A stretch of DNA of 33,978 nucleotides from contig JACRHD010000033.1 in assembly GCA_016234115.1 (NCBI GenBank), positions 1 through 33,978 on the forward strand, written 5' to 3'. Within the stretch, counting starts at the first letter, position 1, and each line of letters starts with the position of its first letter. The position numbers were made by a program, and so were the translations under genes. Shown piece after piece: positions 7,884 to 14,578 of the stretch. The notes beneath the pieces are model-generated. The model was not told where the DNA came from. It saw nothing but the letters and a program-made list of their open reading frames with translations, and made no database searches. Origin of the DNA: Nitrospirota bacterium (lineage in GTDB: Bacteria; Nitrospirota; Thermodesulfovibrionia; UBA6902).

Positions 7884-8258
7884 TCATTTATACTTTATCA
7901 TGGCTTCATACTCGATGCTTGCATGGTCGGCAGACCTCGCATCTATGTTCCCGTGACAGTCGATAGAGCCCTTTTTTACCTTCTTGCGGGTTTTGACCAT
8001 ATCAACGACTACGGATGTCAGATCAAAACCTCCTCCGTCACAGCCCCTTATCATGCAATCCATTTTGAAAAGGGCGTAAGAGGTGGGGACGATGTTTACA
8101 GTGCGCACCATAAGGACGGGCCTCTCGCCTCTCTGAAAATACGTCATATTAATTACAATGTCCGAAACTGAAGGGAACCGGTCCGAGACGAGTCCGGCAG
8201 CAAGATTGTTCTGCTTCTTCAATTCCTTTATCGCGGCATAATTTTGCCTGTTTGCCAT
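7884..8258 (-). CDS. Hypothetical protein, 124 aa
   Basis: Family not recognised. The ATG at 8258 has a strong ribosome site (GGAGG 2-7 bases upstream) and is preferred over a longer frame from 8300. The protein has no signal peptide or clear membrane helix. It shows a basic N-terminus (ANRQNYAAIKELKKQNN), a beta-rich centre (DIVINMTYFQRGERPVLMV), a Cys-containing stretch (DCMIRGCDGGG) and a basic segment (TRKKVKKG) before SIDCHGN. It lies 61 bases downstream of the cold-shock gene in the same orientation, so read-through expression is possible if the hairpin between them is leaky. Confidence 0.55.
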   Translation of the reverse strand: MANRQNYAAIKELKKQNNLAAGLVSDRFPSVSDIVINMTYFQRGERPVLMVRTVNIVPTSYALFKMDCMIRGCDGGGFDLTSVVVDMVKTRKKVKKGSIDCHGNIDARSADHASIEYEAMIKYK

Positions 8259-8279
8259 TACTACCTCCAAAATGAGAAT

Positions 8280-8306
8280 CCCCCCTGCCTTAAGCAGCAA
8301 GGGGGA
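8280..8306 (-). terminator. Hairpin downstream of the cold-shock gene
   Basis: CCCCC (8281-8285) pairs with GGGGG (8301-8305), and TGC (8286-8288) with GCA (8297-8299), leaving one bulged base and a short loop. On the minus strand it follows the cold-shock stop by 14 bases. The T-run after it is weak (ATTCTCATTTT), so termination is probably partial. Confidence 0.45.
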
Positions 8307-8319
8307 CTTAGTCTGTCAC

Positions 8320-8520
8320 TTACAATTTAACAACGTTGACAGCCCTGGGGCCTTTCGGGCCGTTTTCGGTATCAAAGCTGACTGCTTCGCCTTCGGCAAG
8401 GGATTTAAAACCGTTGCCTGCGATCGAAGTATGGTGGACAAATACTTCACTTCCGTTATCAGCCGAAATAAAGCCGAAGCCTTTTGAATCGTTGAACCAC
8501 TTTACTGTTCCATTAGCCAT
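8320..8520 (-). CDS. cspA: Cold-shock protein, CspA family, 66 aa
   Basis: A full-length single CSD domain. It starts [18 protein letters not shown], with RNP1 (KGFGFI) and RNP2 (VFVHHT) and the usual ending GPRAVNV. These bind single-stranded RNA or DNA through surface aromatics and act as RNA chaperones. The ribosome site is strong (GGAGG). A good promoter at 8643-8671 implies a leader of about 115 bases with a stable hairpin at 8581-8606. Long structured leaders are typical of temperature-controlled csp genes. Two DEAD-box helicase genes nearby fit a cold- or RNA-remodelling neighbourhood. Confidence 0.95.
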   Translation of the reverse strand: MANGTVKWFNDSKGFGFISADNGSEVFVHHTSIAGNGFKSLAEGEAVSFDTENGPKGPRAVNVVKL

Positions 8521-8580
8521 TTCATTTACCTCCTTTTTATAAAACTGAAATCTCAGAAGGTATCATCACAAATAAAATAA

Positions 8581-8606
8581 GCCACAAAGTCAAAAGTCTT
8601 TGTGGC
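8581..8606 (-). promoter_or_regulatory. Leader hairpin of cspA, terminator-like
   Basis: GCCACAAAG (8581-8589) and CTTTGTGGC (8598-8606) form a perfect 9-bp stem with an 8-base loop. On the minus strand it is followed by TTATTTTATTTG. Given the promoter at 8643-8671, it lies inside the cspA leader. It could terminate the upstream gene, attenuate cspA or stabilise the leader. Confidence 0.55.
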
Positions 8607-8642
8607 TGCTTGAACTGCAAAAACTTCCAAAATTCTGGATTA

Positions 8643-8671
8643 ATCATAACAGTTCTGTTTCATTAAGTCAA
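8643..8671 (-). promoter_or_regulatory. Sigma70-type promoter of cspA
   Basis: On the minus strand TTGACT (8671-8666), a 17-base spacer and TATGAT (8648-8643). Expected start near 8636. Confidence 0.6.
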
Positions 8672-8688
8672 TGAAAGGGCCGGGCTGC

Positions 8689-9000
8689 TCAAACATCCAT
8701 TCCGCATGAGGCGAAACTCTCAAGAAAAAGCGGGAACGGTTCCTTAGGGCAAAGTTCGTACAGCTTTTTCACGAAGTCGATTACATACGGGGCGCCCCGG
8801 TGCTTCAGGTGGGCGTCCTGGTCGGTAAAGATTATAAAGTGGATAAAGCTCGTGGGGTCGTTCTTTAACTGAAGGGAGTTGTAGAGCAGCGTTCCAGGCT
8901 CTTTTTCTCTCACGTTTGAGATGAGTTCATTAATCAGCTTCTTCGCCTCATCGAGTCTGTCTTTCTTTACCTGAAAAGGGATCATTACATATTCCTTCAT
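8689..9000 (-). CDS. ABM-domain (YgiN-like) monooxygenase-fold protein
   Basis: A small protein of the antibiotic biosynthesis monooxygenase (ABM) fold. The strand patterns VMIPFQVKKDRLDEAKK, EPGTLLYNSLQLKNDP and FIHFIIFTDQDAHLKH match the usual order, with a C-terminal helix (YVIDFVKKLYELC). Relatives such as YgiN act on quinones, and others degrade haem or have no known substrate; the substrate here cannot be read from sequence. GAGG lies 6 bases before the ATG at 9000; the ATG at 9006 abuts it and is less likely. It is transcribed ahead of cspA, but cspA has its own promoter just after this gene's stop. Confidence 0.75.
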   Translation of the reverse strand: MKEYVMIPFQVKKDRLDEAKKLINELISNVREKEPGTLLYNSLQLKNDPTSFIHFIIFTDQDAHLKHRGAPYVIDFVKKLYELCPKEPFPLFLESFASCGMDV

Positions 9001-9090
9001 CGTCATCCTCGCTTTATTATGATATTTACAATTGGGACATCCCGGATATATTAGAACAACGCTTCAACCGTTTCAACCAGTCAACGGAAA

Positions 9091-9164
9091 GGCTTTCAGC
9101 GATCAGCCTTCAGCTAAGGCGGTTCTTTTTTGAGCCGACCGCTGAAAGCTGATCGCTGAAAGCT
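9091..9164. repeat. Heptad inverted repeat (NNTCAGC words)
   Basis: The left arm TTTCAGC, GATCAGC, CTTCAGC (9094-9114) and right arm GCTGAAA, GCTGATC, GCTGAAA (9141-9161) are complementary at 22 of 24 positions when flanking bases are included. Related words occur at 11725-11790 and 22293-22394. It lies between divergent genes, in a 300-base gap that otherwise holds only promoter sequence. Confidence 0.8.
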
Positions 9165-9181
9165 TACCTCGGTGCCAATAC

Positions 9182-9210
9182 TTGACACAACTTCCCCAAA
9201 CTGTTAGGCT
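9182..9210 (+). promoter_or_regulatory. Promoter for the second DEAD-box helicase
   Basis: TTGACA (9182-9187), a 17-base spacer and TAGGCT (9205-9210). The -35 is perfect and the -10 weak. The leader would be about 100 bases. Confidence 0.4.
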
Positions 9211-9314
9211 TAGTCAACAAATAACTGCAGTACCGGATGAAAACTACGTCATTGTAATCCCCGAATACACCCTGGCTTTTTTTTACCCCGAACGCAGAAA
9301 GAAAAAAGGAGATT

Positions 9315-10664
9315 ATGGAATTCGACAAATTTAATTTGCACCCGAATGTCGCGGCCGGGGTAAAGACCGCAGGTTATATAACGCCGACGCCGATCCAGGC
9401 GCAGGCGATCCCGCTGGTCCTTAGCGGACAGGACGTAATGGGACTTGCGCAGACAGGGACCGGAAAGACAGCGGCCTTTATGCTGCCGATTCTGCACCGC
9501 CTGATGCAGGGGACGCGAGGCCGGCTCCGCGCCCTTGTCATTGCTCCGACACGTGAACTGGCAGAGCAGATACATGAGGCCGCAGTGGGCCTGGGGAAGC
9601 AGACCCGTGTCCGCAGCGCGACCGTATACGGCGGCGTGGGCATGACCCCGCAGATACAGAAATTACGAAGCGGCGCCGAGATCGTCGTGGCCTGTCCGGG
9701 CCGTTTGTTAGATCACATCAACCAGCGCACTATCAACCTGTCGCATGTAGAGGTGCTCGTGCTCGACGAGGCGGACCGGATGTTGGACATGGGCTTTCTT
9801 CCTGATATAAAAAAGATCATCAGTCACGTGCCGTCGAAAAGACAGACGCTCATGTTTTCGGCAACCATGCCGGATGATATCCGCGGGCTGGCCCTTGAAG
9901 TCCTCCATGCCCCGGTCACGGCGCAGGTCGGTCACTCCGCCCCCGTAAACACAGTCGCTCACGCGCTGTACCCCGTTGAGCAGCACCTGAAAACCGCGCT
10001 GCTCCTTGAGCTGCTGCGCCATACGGATACGGACTCCGTGCTGGTTTTTACGCGCACCAAGCACCGCGCCAAACGCGTTGGGCAGCAACTGGAAAAGTCA
10101 GGTTACAGGTCTGTGTCGCTTCAGGGAAACCTGTCTCAAAACAAGCGTCAGGCTGCGCTGGAAGGTTTCCGAAACGGCACATATCAGGTACTTGTTGCAA
10201 CGGACATAGCCGCTCGCGGCATTGATGTATCGAGCATATCCCATGTCATAAATTACGACATGCCTGACACCGCCGACGCCTACACCCACCGGATAGGTCG
10301 TACAGGGCGCGCTGCGAAGACCGGCGATGCCTTTACGTTCACTACCCGTGAAGACAATGAAATGGTGAGGGCCATCGAACGTGTCCTCGGCGAAAGGGTG
10401 GAGCGCCGTACGCTGGAAGGCTTTAATTATAAGACCCCGACGCCCGCGCGCGATACCGAATTTGCCCGCCCGCCGCGTCAACCGCAGCACCGCAGAGAAC
10501 ATACCCCGGTCTCTCCAAAACAGAAGGGCGCTCACGCAGGCAAGACTGAAGCGCGTAAGCCGGTTAATACGGAAGTCAAAAAGCCCTCCCGGCGCAGTGC
10601 CGCTTCACGGCGCTTCTCATGGTCGAAGGTAGACAACAGCCGGGAGCACAAGCCCGCCGTTTAA
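9315..10664 (+). CDS. RhlE-like DEAD-box RNA helicase, 449 aa
   Basis: The core is complete: Q motif [16 protein letters not shown] (45-52), PTREL, CPGR, DEAD (151-154), SATMP, then VFTRTKHRAK, ATDIAARGIDV and HRIGRTGRAAKTG. A long basic tail (about 375-449, rich in Arg, Lys, Pro and Ser) is typical of RhlE and helps hold RNA. The ATG has AAAGGAG just upstream. The protein differs clearly from the helicase at 6512-7756, so this is not a recent duplication. Likely roles are ribosome maturation or mRNA turnover, especially in the cold. Confidence 0.92.
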   Translation: MEFDKFNLHPNVAAGVKTAGYITPTPIQAQAIPLVLSGQDVMGLAQTGTGKTAAFMLPILHRLMQGTRGRLRALVIAPTRELAEQIHEAAVGLGKQTRVRSATVYGGVGMTPQIQKLRSGAEIVVACPGRLLDHINQRTINLSHVEVLVLDEADRMLDMGFLPDIKKIISHVPSKRQTLMFSATMPDDIRGLALEVLHAPVTAQVGHSAPVNTVAHALYPVEQHLKTALLLELLRHTDTDSVLVFTRTKHRAKRVGQQLEKSGYRSVSLQGNLSQNKRQAALEGFRNGTYQVLVATDIAARGIDVSSISHVINYDMPDTADAYTHRIGRTGRAAKTGDAFTFTTREDNEMVRAIERVLGERVERRTLEGFNYKTPTPARDTEFARPPRQPQHRREHTPVSPKQKGAHAGKTEARKPVNTEVKKPSRRSAASRRFSWSKVDNSREHKPAV

Positions 10665-10744
10665 TCCGGATTATTCATAAGCTCCGGGATGTGAGCCTCG
10701 CAGACCTAAAGGCCCGGAAATTTTCTACGGCGGACCTATGAGGC

Positions 10745-10785
10745 TTGACATGATTGTTCCGTTTCAATTATGATAGTGATTATCA
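10745..10785 (+). promoter_or_regulatory. fur promoter with overlapping Fur box
   Basis: TTGACA (10745-10750), an 18-base spacer and TATGAT (10769-10774). The sequence TGATAGTGATTATCA (10771-10785) matches the 7-1-7 Fur box (TGATAATnATTATCA) with one mismatch and overlaps the -10. Autoregulation of fur by Fur is the simple reading. Confidence 0.7.
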
Positions 10786-10806
10786 TATTCAACTGAGGCG
10801 TGACGC

Positions 10807-11241
10807 ATGGCATTCGATGAAGAACAGAAGATTCTTGACGACTTTGTCAGGGAAAAGGGGCTTAAGCACAGCGGGCAGAGGAAGGACATACTCCTGACAT
10901 TCCTGAAAACCGAAAAGCACCTCTCGGCAGATGAGCTTTATGCTCTCGTGAAAAAGAAAAATCCCGCCATAGGCATCGCGACTGTATACAGGACCTTGAA
11001 ACTGCTCTGTGAAAGCGGGCTCAGCAGCGAGCTCAGGCTGGGCAGCGGCGCAGTGAGGTATGAGCACTTTTACGGACATGAACACCATGATCATCTCGTA
11101 TGCGTGAAGTGCGGGGAATTTATCGAGGTGGTGGACCCCGAGATCGAAAAATTGCAGGAACGGCTTGCCGCAAAGGAAGATTTCAGCCTCCAGGGGCACA
11201 AGCTGCTGATGTACGGCATATGCAGGAAATGTAAGGGTTAA
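10807..11241 (+). CDS. fur: Ferric uptake regulator Fur, 144 aa
   Basis: A winged-helix DNA-binding domain (HSGQRKDILLTFL, then the recognition helix region IGIATVYRTLKLL) is followed by the dimerisation and metal domain with HEHHDHLVC (about 91-99). C99/C102 and C139/C142 form the structural zinc site. The length is normal for Fur. It represses iron uptake genes when Fe2+ is present. It has a Fur box in its own promoter and a perfect Fur box just downstream, before the feo genes, so it is probably the direct regulator of that cluster. PerR or Zur are alternatives, but the iron-type boxes and feo neighbours favour Fur. Confidence 0.9.
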   Translation: MAFDEEQKILDDFVREKGLKHSGQRKDILLTFLKTEKHLSADELYALVKKKNPAIGIATVYRTLKLLCESGLSSELRLGSGAVRYEHFYGHEHHDHLVCVKCGEFIEVVDPEIEKLQERLAAKEDFSLQGHKLLMYGICRKCKG

Positions 11242-11259
11242 TTTTTTTTGATATGTTGC

Positions 11260-11274
11260 TGATAATGATTATCA
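11260..11274 (+). promoter_or_regulatory. Perfect Fur box upstream of the feo cluster
   Basis: TGATAATGATTATCA is an exact 7-1-7 palindrome. A possible -10 (GATAAT, 11261-11266) lies inside it, with a weak TTAATT 17 bases upstream. It should repress the feo genes when iron is sufficient. Confidence 0.8.
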
Positions 11275-11307
11275 ATTTCACTAACGAATCTCAAAAAGGA
11301 AGTCTCT

Positions 11308-11444
11308 GTGAGTATTGCGCTTTTTGGAGGGGCCTGATTTATTCTGTGACGGAATACCTCGATTTTGATTTCGGCATCAAAGGCGGTCTTGACAGGCCTG
11401 AGACGGATTTCACAGTCCTTGCAGGGATGGCGGCAAGGTTCTGA
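11308..11444 (+). pseudogene. Remnant of an outer-membrane beta-barrel protein gene
   Basis: A GTG at 11308 has AAGGA 7 bases upstream and opens a 9-codon frame (VSIALFGGA) that hits a stop. From about 11334, in another frame, the sequence reads IYSVTEYLDFDFGIKGGL and ends VLAGMAARF. Alternating residues with a final Phe are typical of the last strand of outer-membrane barrels; the pattern recalls the phenol MetA-pathway (PF13557) transporter family. The middle of the gene seems to be missing. A 63-aa frame from 11253 spans the region, but its start lies in the Fur box and is not credible. An iron-regulated porin at the head of the feo operon may have been lost. This is an inference from about 36 codons. 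Confidence 0.4.
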
Positions 11445-11471
11445 TAAATGAAAAAAGGAGGAAGAAAAAAT

Positions 11472-11723
11472 ATGTCACCGCTCGGACTTTTATCAGCAGG
11501 CGAAAAGGCGGAGGTCGTAGAGGTAATGATGCAAAAGGGCTGCTGCCAGGGAGCAGGAAAGGGCCAATCCTGTCATGCGGAGGATATGGGATTGCGCGCC
11601 GGAAAGGTCGTAGAAATGTTGAATAACGGGGGAGGAGGCCCCCTTTTGCTGAAGGTGGATGAGTCAAGGATAGCCATCAGTAGAGGCATGGCGATGAAGA
11701 TAATGGTGAAGAAAAGCGATTAG
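11472..11723 (+). CDS. feoA: FeoA-domain protein 1, 83 aa
   Basis: A FeoA-type SH3-like domain. It begins MSPLGLLSAGEKAEVVEV and ends with the usual DESRIAISRGMAMKIMV strand pair. A Cys-containing insert (KGCCQGAGKGQSC) sits where the first loop is normally plain, and a Gly-rich turn (NNGGGG) follows the GLRAGKVVEM segment. FeoA helps FeoB import ferrous iron. The ATG at 11472 has GGAGG 9-13 bases upstream; the frame is open further upstream to 11448, but that start lies before the ribosome site. Two feoA genes before feoB is a common arrangement in anaerobes. Confidence 0.88.
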   Translation: MSPLGLLSAGEKAEVVEVMMQKGCCQGAGKGQSCHAEDMGLRAGKVVEMLNNGGGGPLLLKVDESRIAISRGMAMKIMVKKSD

Positions 11724-11724
11724 C

Positions 11725-11790
11725 AATCAGCATTCAGCTTTCAGCAAGAGGCTTTTTTCTTAAGCTGATTCCTGAAAGCTGATAGCTGAC
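11725..11790. repeat. Heptad inverted repeat between the two feoA genes
   Basis: The left arm is AATCAGC, ATTCAGC, TTTCAGC (11725-11745). The right arm (11764-11790) reads AGCTGAT-type words, with 16 of 18 bases complementary in the core. The NNTCAGC word is shared with 9091-9164 and 22293-22394. It starts 2 bases after the first feoA stop and ends 22 bases before the second feoA. Confidence 0.8.
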
Positions 11791-11811
11791 CGCTCTATAA
11801 AGGAGGTTTCT

Positions 11812-12039
11812 ATGAATCTTGCAATGCTTAAACCCGGTGAATACGGGACGATAACAAAGATCGGGTCTATAGGCCCGATTAAACGAAGGTTGATGGATAT
11901 GGGTGTTCTCGTGGGCGAAAAGGTAAAGGTGGAAAAGGTCGCTCCCCTCGGCGACCCCATAGAGGTGACAATAAAAAACTATAACCTGTCGCTGAGGAAA
12001 AAAGAGGCGGAGGGGATAGCCGTGGAGGCGATAAAATGA
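11812..12039 (+). CDS. feoA: FeoA-domain protein 2, 75 aa
   Basis: A compact FeoA domain: the MNLAMLKPGEYGTITKI start, the central helix RRLMDMGVLVGEKV and the closing strand YNLSLRKKEAEGIAV. It has a strong ribosome site (AAAGGAGG). The stop codon overlaps the feoB start (ATGA), so translation of the two is coupled, as expected for a FeoB partner. It lacks the Cys-containing insert of the first FeoA. Confidence 0.93.
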   Translation: MNLAMLKPGEYGTITKIGSIGPIKRRLMDMGVLVGEKVKVEKVAPLGDPIEVTIKNYNLSLRKKEAEGIAVEAIK

Positions 12040-14270
12040 GTTTACAATTAAGTAGGGGCGAGGTGACCTCGCCCGTACAGAGTCAAGAGTCAAAGTCTAC
12101 AGCAGCTCCTCATGAGAAAACCATCACCGTCGCTGTCGCCGGGAACCCGAATTCCGGAAAGTCCACGCTTATCAACGCGATCGCCGGCACGAGGCTTTAT
12201 GTCGGCAACTGGCCCGGCGTGACGGTGGAAAAGAAGTCCGCCATGTTTGAACACGGGGGCAGGAAGATAAAGTTGATCGACCTGCCCGGCACATACAGCC
12301 TGAGCCCGTATACACAGGAAGAGATCATTGCGAGGGACTACCTTGTGAAGGAAAAGCCGGACGTGATTATTAATGTGGTTGACGCAACAAACATCGAAAG
12401 AAACCTTTATCTCACCGTACAGTTGTTAGAGTTGGGCATACCCCTTGTTATCGCCTTGAACATATACGATGAGGCGGAACAGAAGGGTTATAGAATAAAC
12501 ACGAAGGCAATGGAGGAGATGTTAGGCGTTAAGGTAACGCCTACAGTGGCTACAAAGAAAGCGGGACTGGAGGAATTATTAAAGGCAGCAACAGAGTCGG
12601 CCGACAATCCGTCCCGGTATCTGCCGAAGCAATTAAATTACGGTGATGACATCGAATCCGCGGCGGCCGTTATCCGGACACATATCAGCGAACAATATCC
12701 TTCACTGGACGGTATATATCCCACGAGATGGCTCGCCTTCAAATTCATGGAAGGCGACAGCCGTGCTGCGGAAGAAGCTTCCCTGAAGATGGACGCCGCC
12801 TTTATCGATAAGGCGACGGCGCATCTGAAAAAGGCGCACGGTGACGACATGGAATCCATCATGGCTGATGAGAGATACGCATTGGCAACCGGCCTTACCC
12901 GCGAGGTTGTAAAAAGACCTGAAGTCAGGAAGGTGGAAATAACGGAGAAGATAGACAGGTGGGCCTTAAACAGGTTTTTGGGGATACCGATATTCCTTGC
13001 CGCAATGTGGATAGTATTCAAACTTACCTTTGATATCTCACAGCCCTTCGGCGACTGGATAGACGGCGCGACGGCCGGGCCTGTCAGCAGGCTGGCGGAT
13101 AAAATGATCGCGGCCGTAAACGGCCCGTTGTGGATAGCGTCCCTCGCCACAGAGGGCGTCATCGCGGGCGTCGGTTTTGTGCTGGCGTTTGTGCCGGTGA
13201 TATTCGCGATGATGTTCTTTATCACGTTTCTTGAGGGAAGCGGTTACATGGCAAGGGCCGCGTTCGTCATGGACAGGGCGATGCACAGCATGGGGCTGCA
13301 CGGCAAATCGTTTATACCTATGCTCCTTGGTTTCGGCTGCAACGTGCCCGGCATTTATGCCACAAGGACCCTTGAGAACCCCAGGGACAAGGCGCTTACG
13401 GCGCTGCTTTTGCCCCTTATGTCGTGCGGCGCGAGACTGCCTGTATATGTAGTCTTCATCGGGGCCTTCTTCTCCTCTTACGCGGGGACAGTTCTGTGGT
13501 CGATGTACGTAATGGGGATCGTCCTTGCGATATTAATGGGCGTGATATTTAAACGCACACTGTTTCGCGGGGAATCTCCGATGTTCATCATGGAGCTGCC
13601 GCCTTACAGGATGCCGTCATTGAGGAGCCTTATGATACATACATGGGAAAAGGGAAAACACTTTTTGATTAAAGCCGGGACGTACATCTTTGCGGTGTCG
13701 ATACTCGTATGGTTTTTACTTAATCTCCCGTGGGGCGTTGAGAACAAGAAGGATTCCTATCTCGGAAAGACGGGACAGATAATCGCGCCCGTCCTTGAGC
13801 CCGTTGGGTTTGGAAACTGGGAGGCCGCCTCGGCGCTCGTCACAGGACTGATCGCCAAAGAGATAGTAGTAGGGTCGATGGCTGAGATATACGCGGTGGA
13901 ACAGGCGGAAGAAGCGCCGACTACCGTATCGGAAGATTTGAAAGAGATGGGGACAACCTTTGTGGCCGCAGCAGGCGATTCCTTCAGGAACGTCTTTGCC
14001 ACCTTCGGAATTGCAAGTATCTCCGCTGAGGAGGATGAAGGCGCCTCAGGTCTGAAGACAGTCATACAAAAGACCTTCACGCCCCTTACTGCGTATGCCT
14101 TCATGGCATTCGTCCTCCTCTATATGCCGTGCGTTGTGGTCGCGATAGCCATGAAACATGAGTTCGGCTCGTGGAAATGGTTCGGGGTGGCGTTCGCTTA
14201 CCAGATGGTACTGGCGTGGGGCGTGGCGCTGGTGATTTATCAGGGCGGAAAGTTTTTGGGAATTGGATAA
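12036..14270 (+). CDS. feoB: Ferrous iron transporter FeoB, 744 aa
   Basis: An N-terminal G domain has G1 GNPNSGKS (36-43), the switch region GNWPGVTVEKK, G3 DLPGTY (82-87) and G4 NIYD (142-145). A helical insertion domain (about 200-300) and a polytopic membrane domain with two Gate motifs follow (GFGCNVPGIYATRT and the later ALVTGLIAKEIVVG). It moves Fe2+ across the inner membrane. The first 25 or so residues are not family-like: they are encoded by a palindrome (12056-12074) and two GAGTCAA words. The ATG overlaps the feoA stop. Expression is probably controlled by Fur through the box at 11260. Confidence 0.95.
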   Translation: MSLQLSRGEVTSPVQSQESKSTAAPHEKTITVAVAGNPNSGKSTLINAIAGTRLYVGNWPGVTVEKKSAMFEHGGRKIKLIDLPGTYSLSPYTQEEIIARDYLVKEKPDVIINVVDATNIERNLYLTVQLLELGIPLVIALNIYDEAEQKGYRINTKAMEEMLGVKVTPTVATKKAGLEELLKAATESADNPSRYLPKQLNYGDDIESAAAVIRTHISEQYPSLDGIYPTRWLAFKFMEGDSRAAEEASLKMDAAFIDKATAHLKKAHGDDMESIMADERYALATGLTREVVKRPEVRKVEITEKIDRWALNRFLGIPIFLAAMWIVFKLTFDISQPFGDWIDGATAGPVSRLADKMIAAVNGPLWIASLATEGVIAGVGFVLAFVPVIFAMMFFITFLEGSGYMARAAFVMDRAMHSMGLHGKSFIPMLLGFGCNVPGIYATRTLENPRDKALTALLLPLMSCGARLPVYVVFIGAFFSSYAGTVLWSMYVMGIVLAILMGVIFKRTLFRGESPMFIMELPPYRMPSLRSLMIHTWEKGKHFLIKAGTYIFAVSILVWFLLNLPWGVENKKDSYLGKTGQIIAPVLEPVGFGNWEAASALVTGLIAKEIVVGSMAEIYAVEQAEEAPTTVSEDLKEMGTTFVAAAGDSFRNVFATFGIASISAEEDEGASGLKTVIQKTFTPLTAYAFMAFVLLYMPCVVVAIAMKHEFGSWKWFGVAFAYQMVLAWGVALVIYQGGKFLGIG
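12056..12093. repeat. Palindrome and heptads inside the feoB 5' end
   Basis: GGGCGAGGTGACCTCGCCC (12056-12074) has 9-bp perfect arms around one base. It is followed by two GAGTCAA words (12080-12093), the same word as at 2511-2517. The stretch is in frame with feoB and adds residues to its N-terminus. Confidence 0.7.
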
Positions 14271-14271
14271 A

Positions 14272-14351
14272 GCGCAGAAGAGCAGAAGAGCAAAAGAGCA
14301 GCAGGGTAACGTCTGGGGACTACTGCACTTCTGCGCTACTACTCTTCTGCA
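14272..14351. repeat. 8-mer inverted repeat after feoB
   Basis: The left arm is GCGCAGAA, GAGCAGAA, GAGCAAAA, GAGCAGCA (14272-14303). The right arm is CTACTGCA, CTTCTGCG, CTACTACT, CTTCTGCA (14320-14351). The arms pair imperfectly. It lies between feoB and the FeoB-associated small gene and could act as an mRNA stabiliser or weak terminator. Confidence 0.75.
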
Positions 14352-14372
14352 TTAAGGAAAAGGAGGTTTAAA

Positions 14373-14507
14373 ATGGGAATTACGGATATTTTATTTATGG
14401 TTTTAATTATAAGCGGCGCGTGTTATCTTCTATACCGCTCGCTCTGGAAAAGAAAGGGGCATTGTCAGGGGTGCGATTCAGAGACATGCGACGTGAAGAA
14501 GCGTTGA
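14373..14507 (+). CDS. FeoB-associated Cys-rich membrane protein, 44 aa
   Basis: A short gene with a strong ribosome site (AGGAGG, 7 bases upstream). The protein has one membrane helix (ILFMVLIISGACYLLYRSLW), a basic patch (KRKG) and a Cys tail (CQGC then ETC). This is the layout of the FeoB_associated family (PF12669), small proteins encoded next to feoB. The role is unclear; metal hand-over or FeoB stability have been suggested for such proteins. Its position as the last gene of the feo cluster supports the call. Confidence 0.75.
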   Translation: MGITDILFMVLIISGACYLLYRSLWKRKGHCQGCDSETCDVKKR

Positions 14508-14540
14508 ATTGATTTGATACTGAATGTGAGGGATGCGTCC

Positions 14541-14569
14541 TTGCGCCCTTTTCTGTTGAACCTTATAAT
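14541..14569 (+). promoter_or_regulatory. Promoter giving a near-leaderless cca transcript
   Basis: TTGCGC (14541-14546), a 17-base spacer and a perfect TATAAT (14564-14569). Transcription should start near 14576, about 3 bases before the ATG, and no ribosome site is visible before the gene. Confidence 0.5.
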
Positions 14570-14578
14570 TAATACACC

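Noticed and set aside
11253-11444. A 63-codon frame between fur and feoA read as one intact gene
   Set aside because: Its start codon lies against the Fur box with no ribosome site, and only the last 36 or so codons look protein-like. Treated as a barrel-gene remnant instead.
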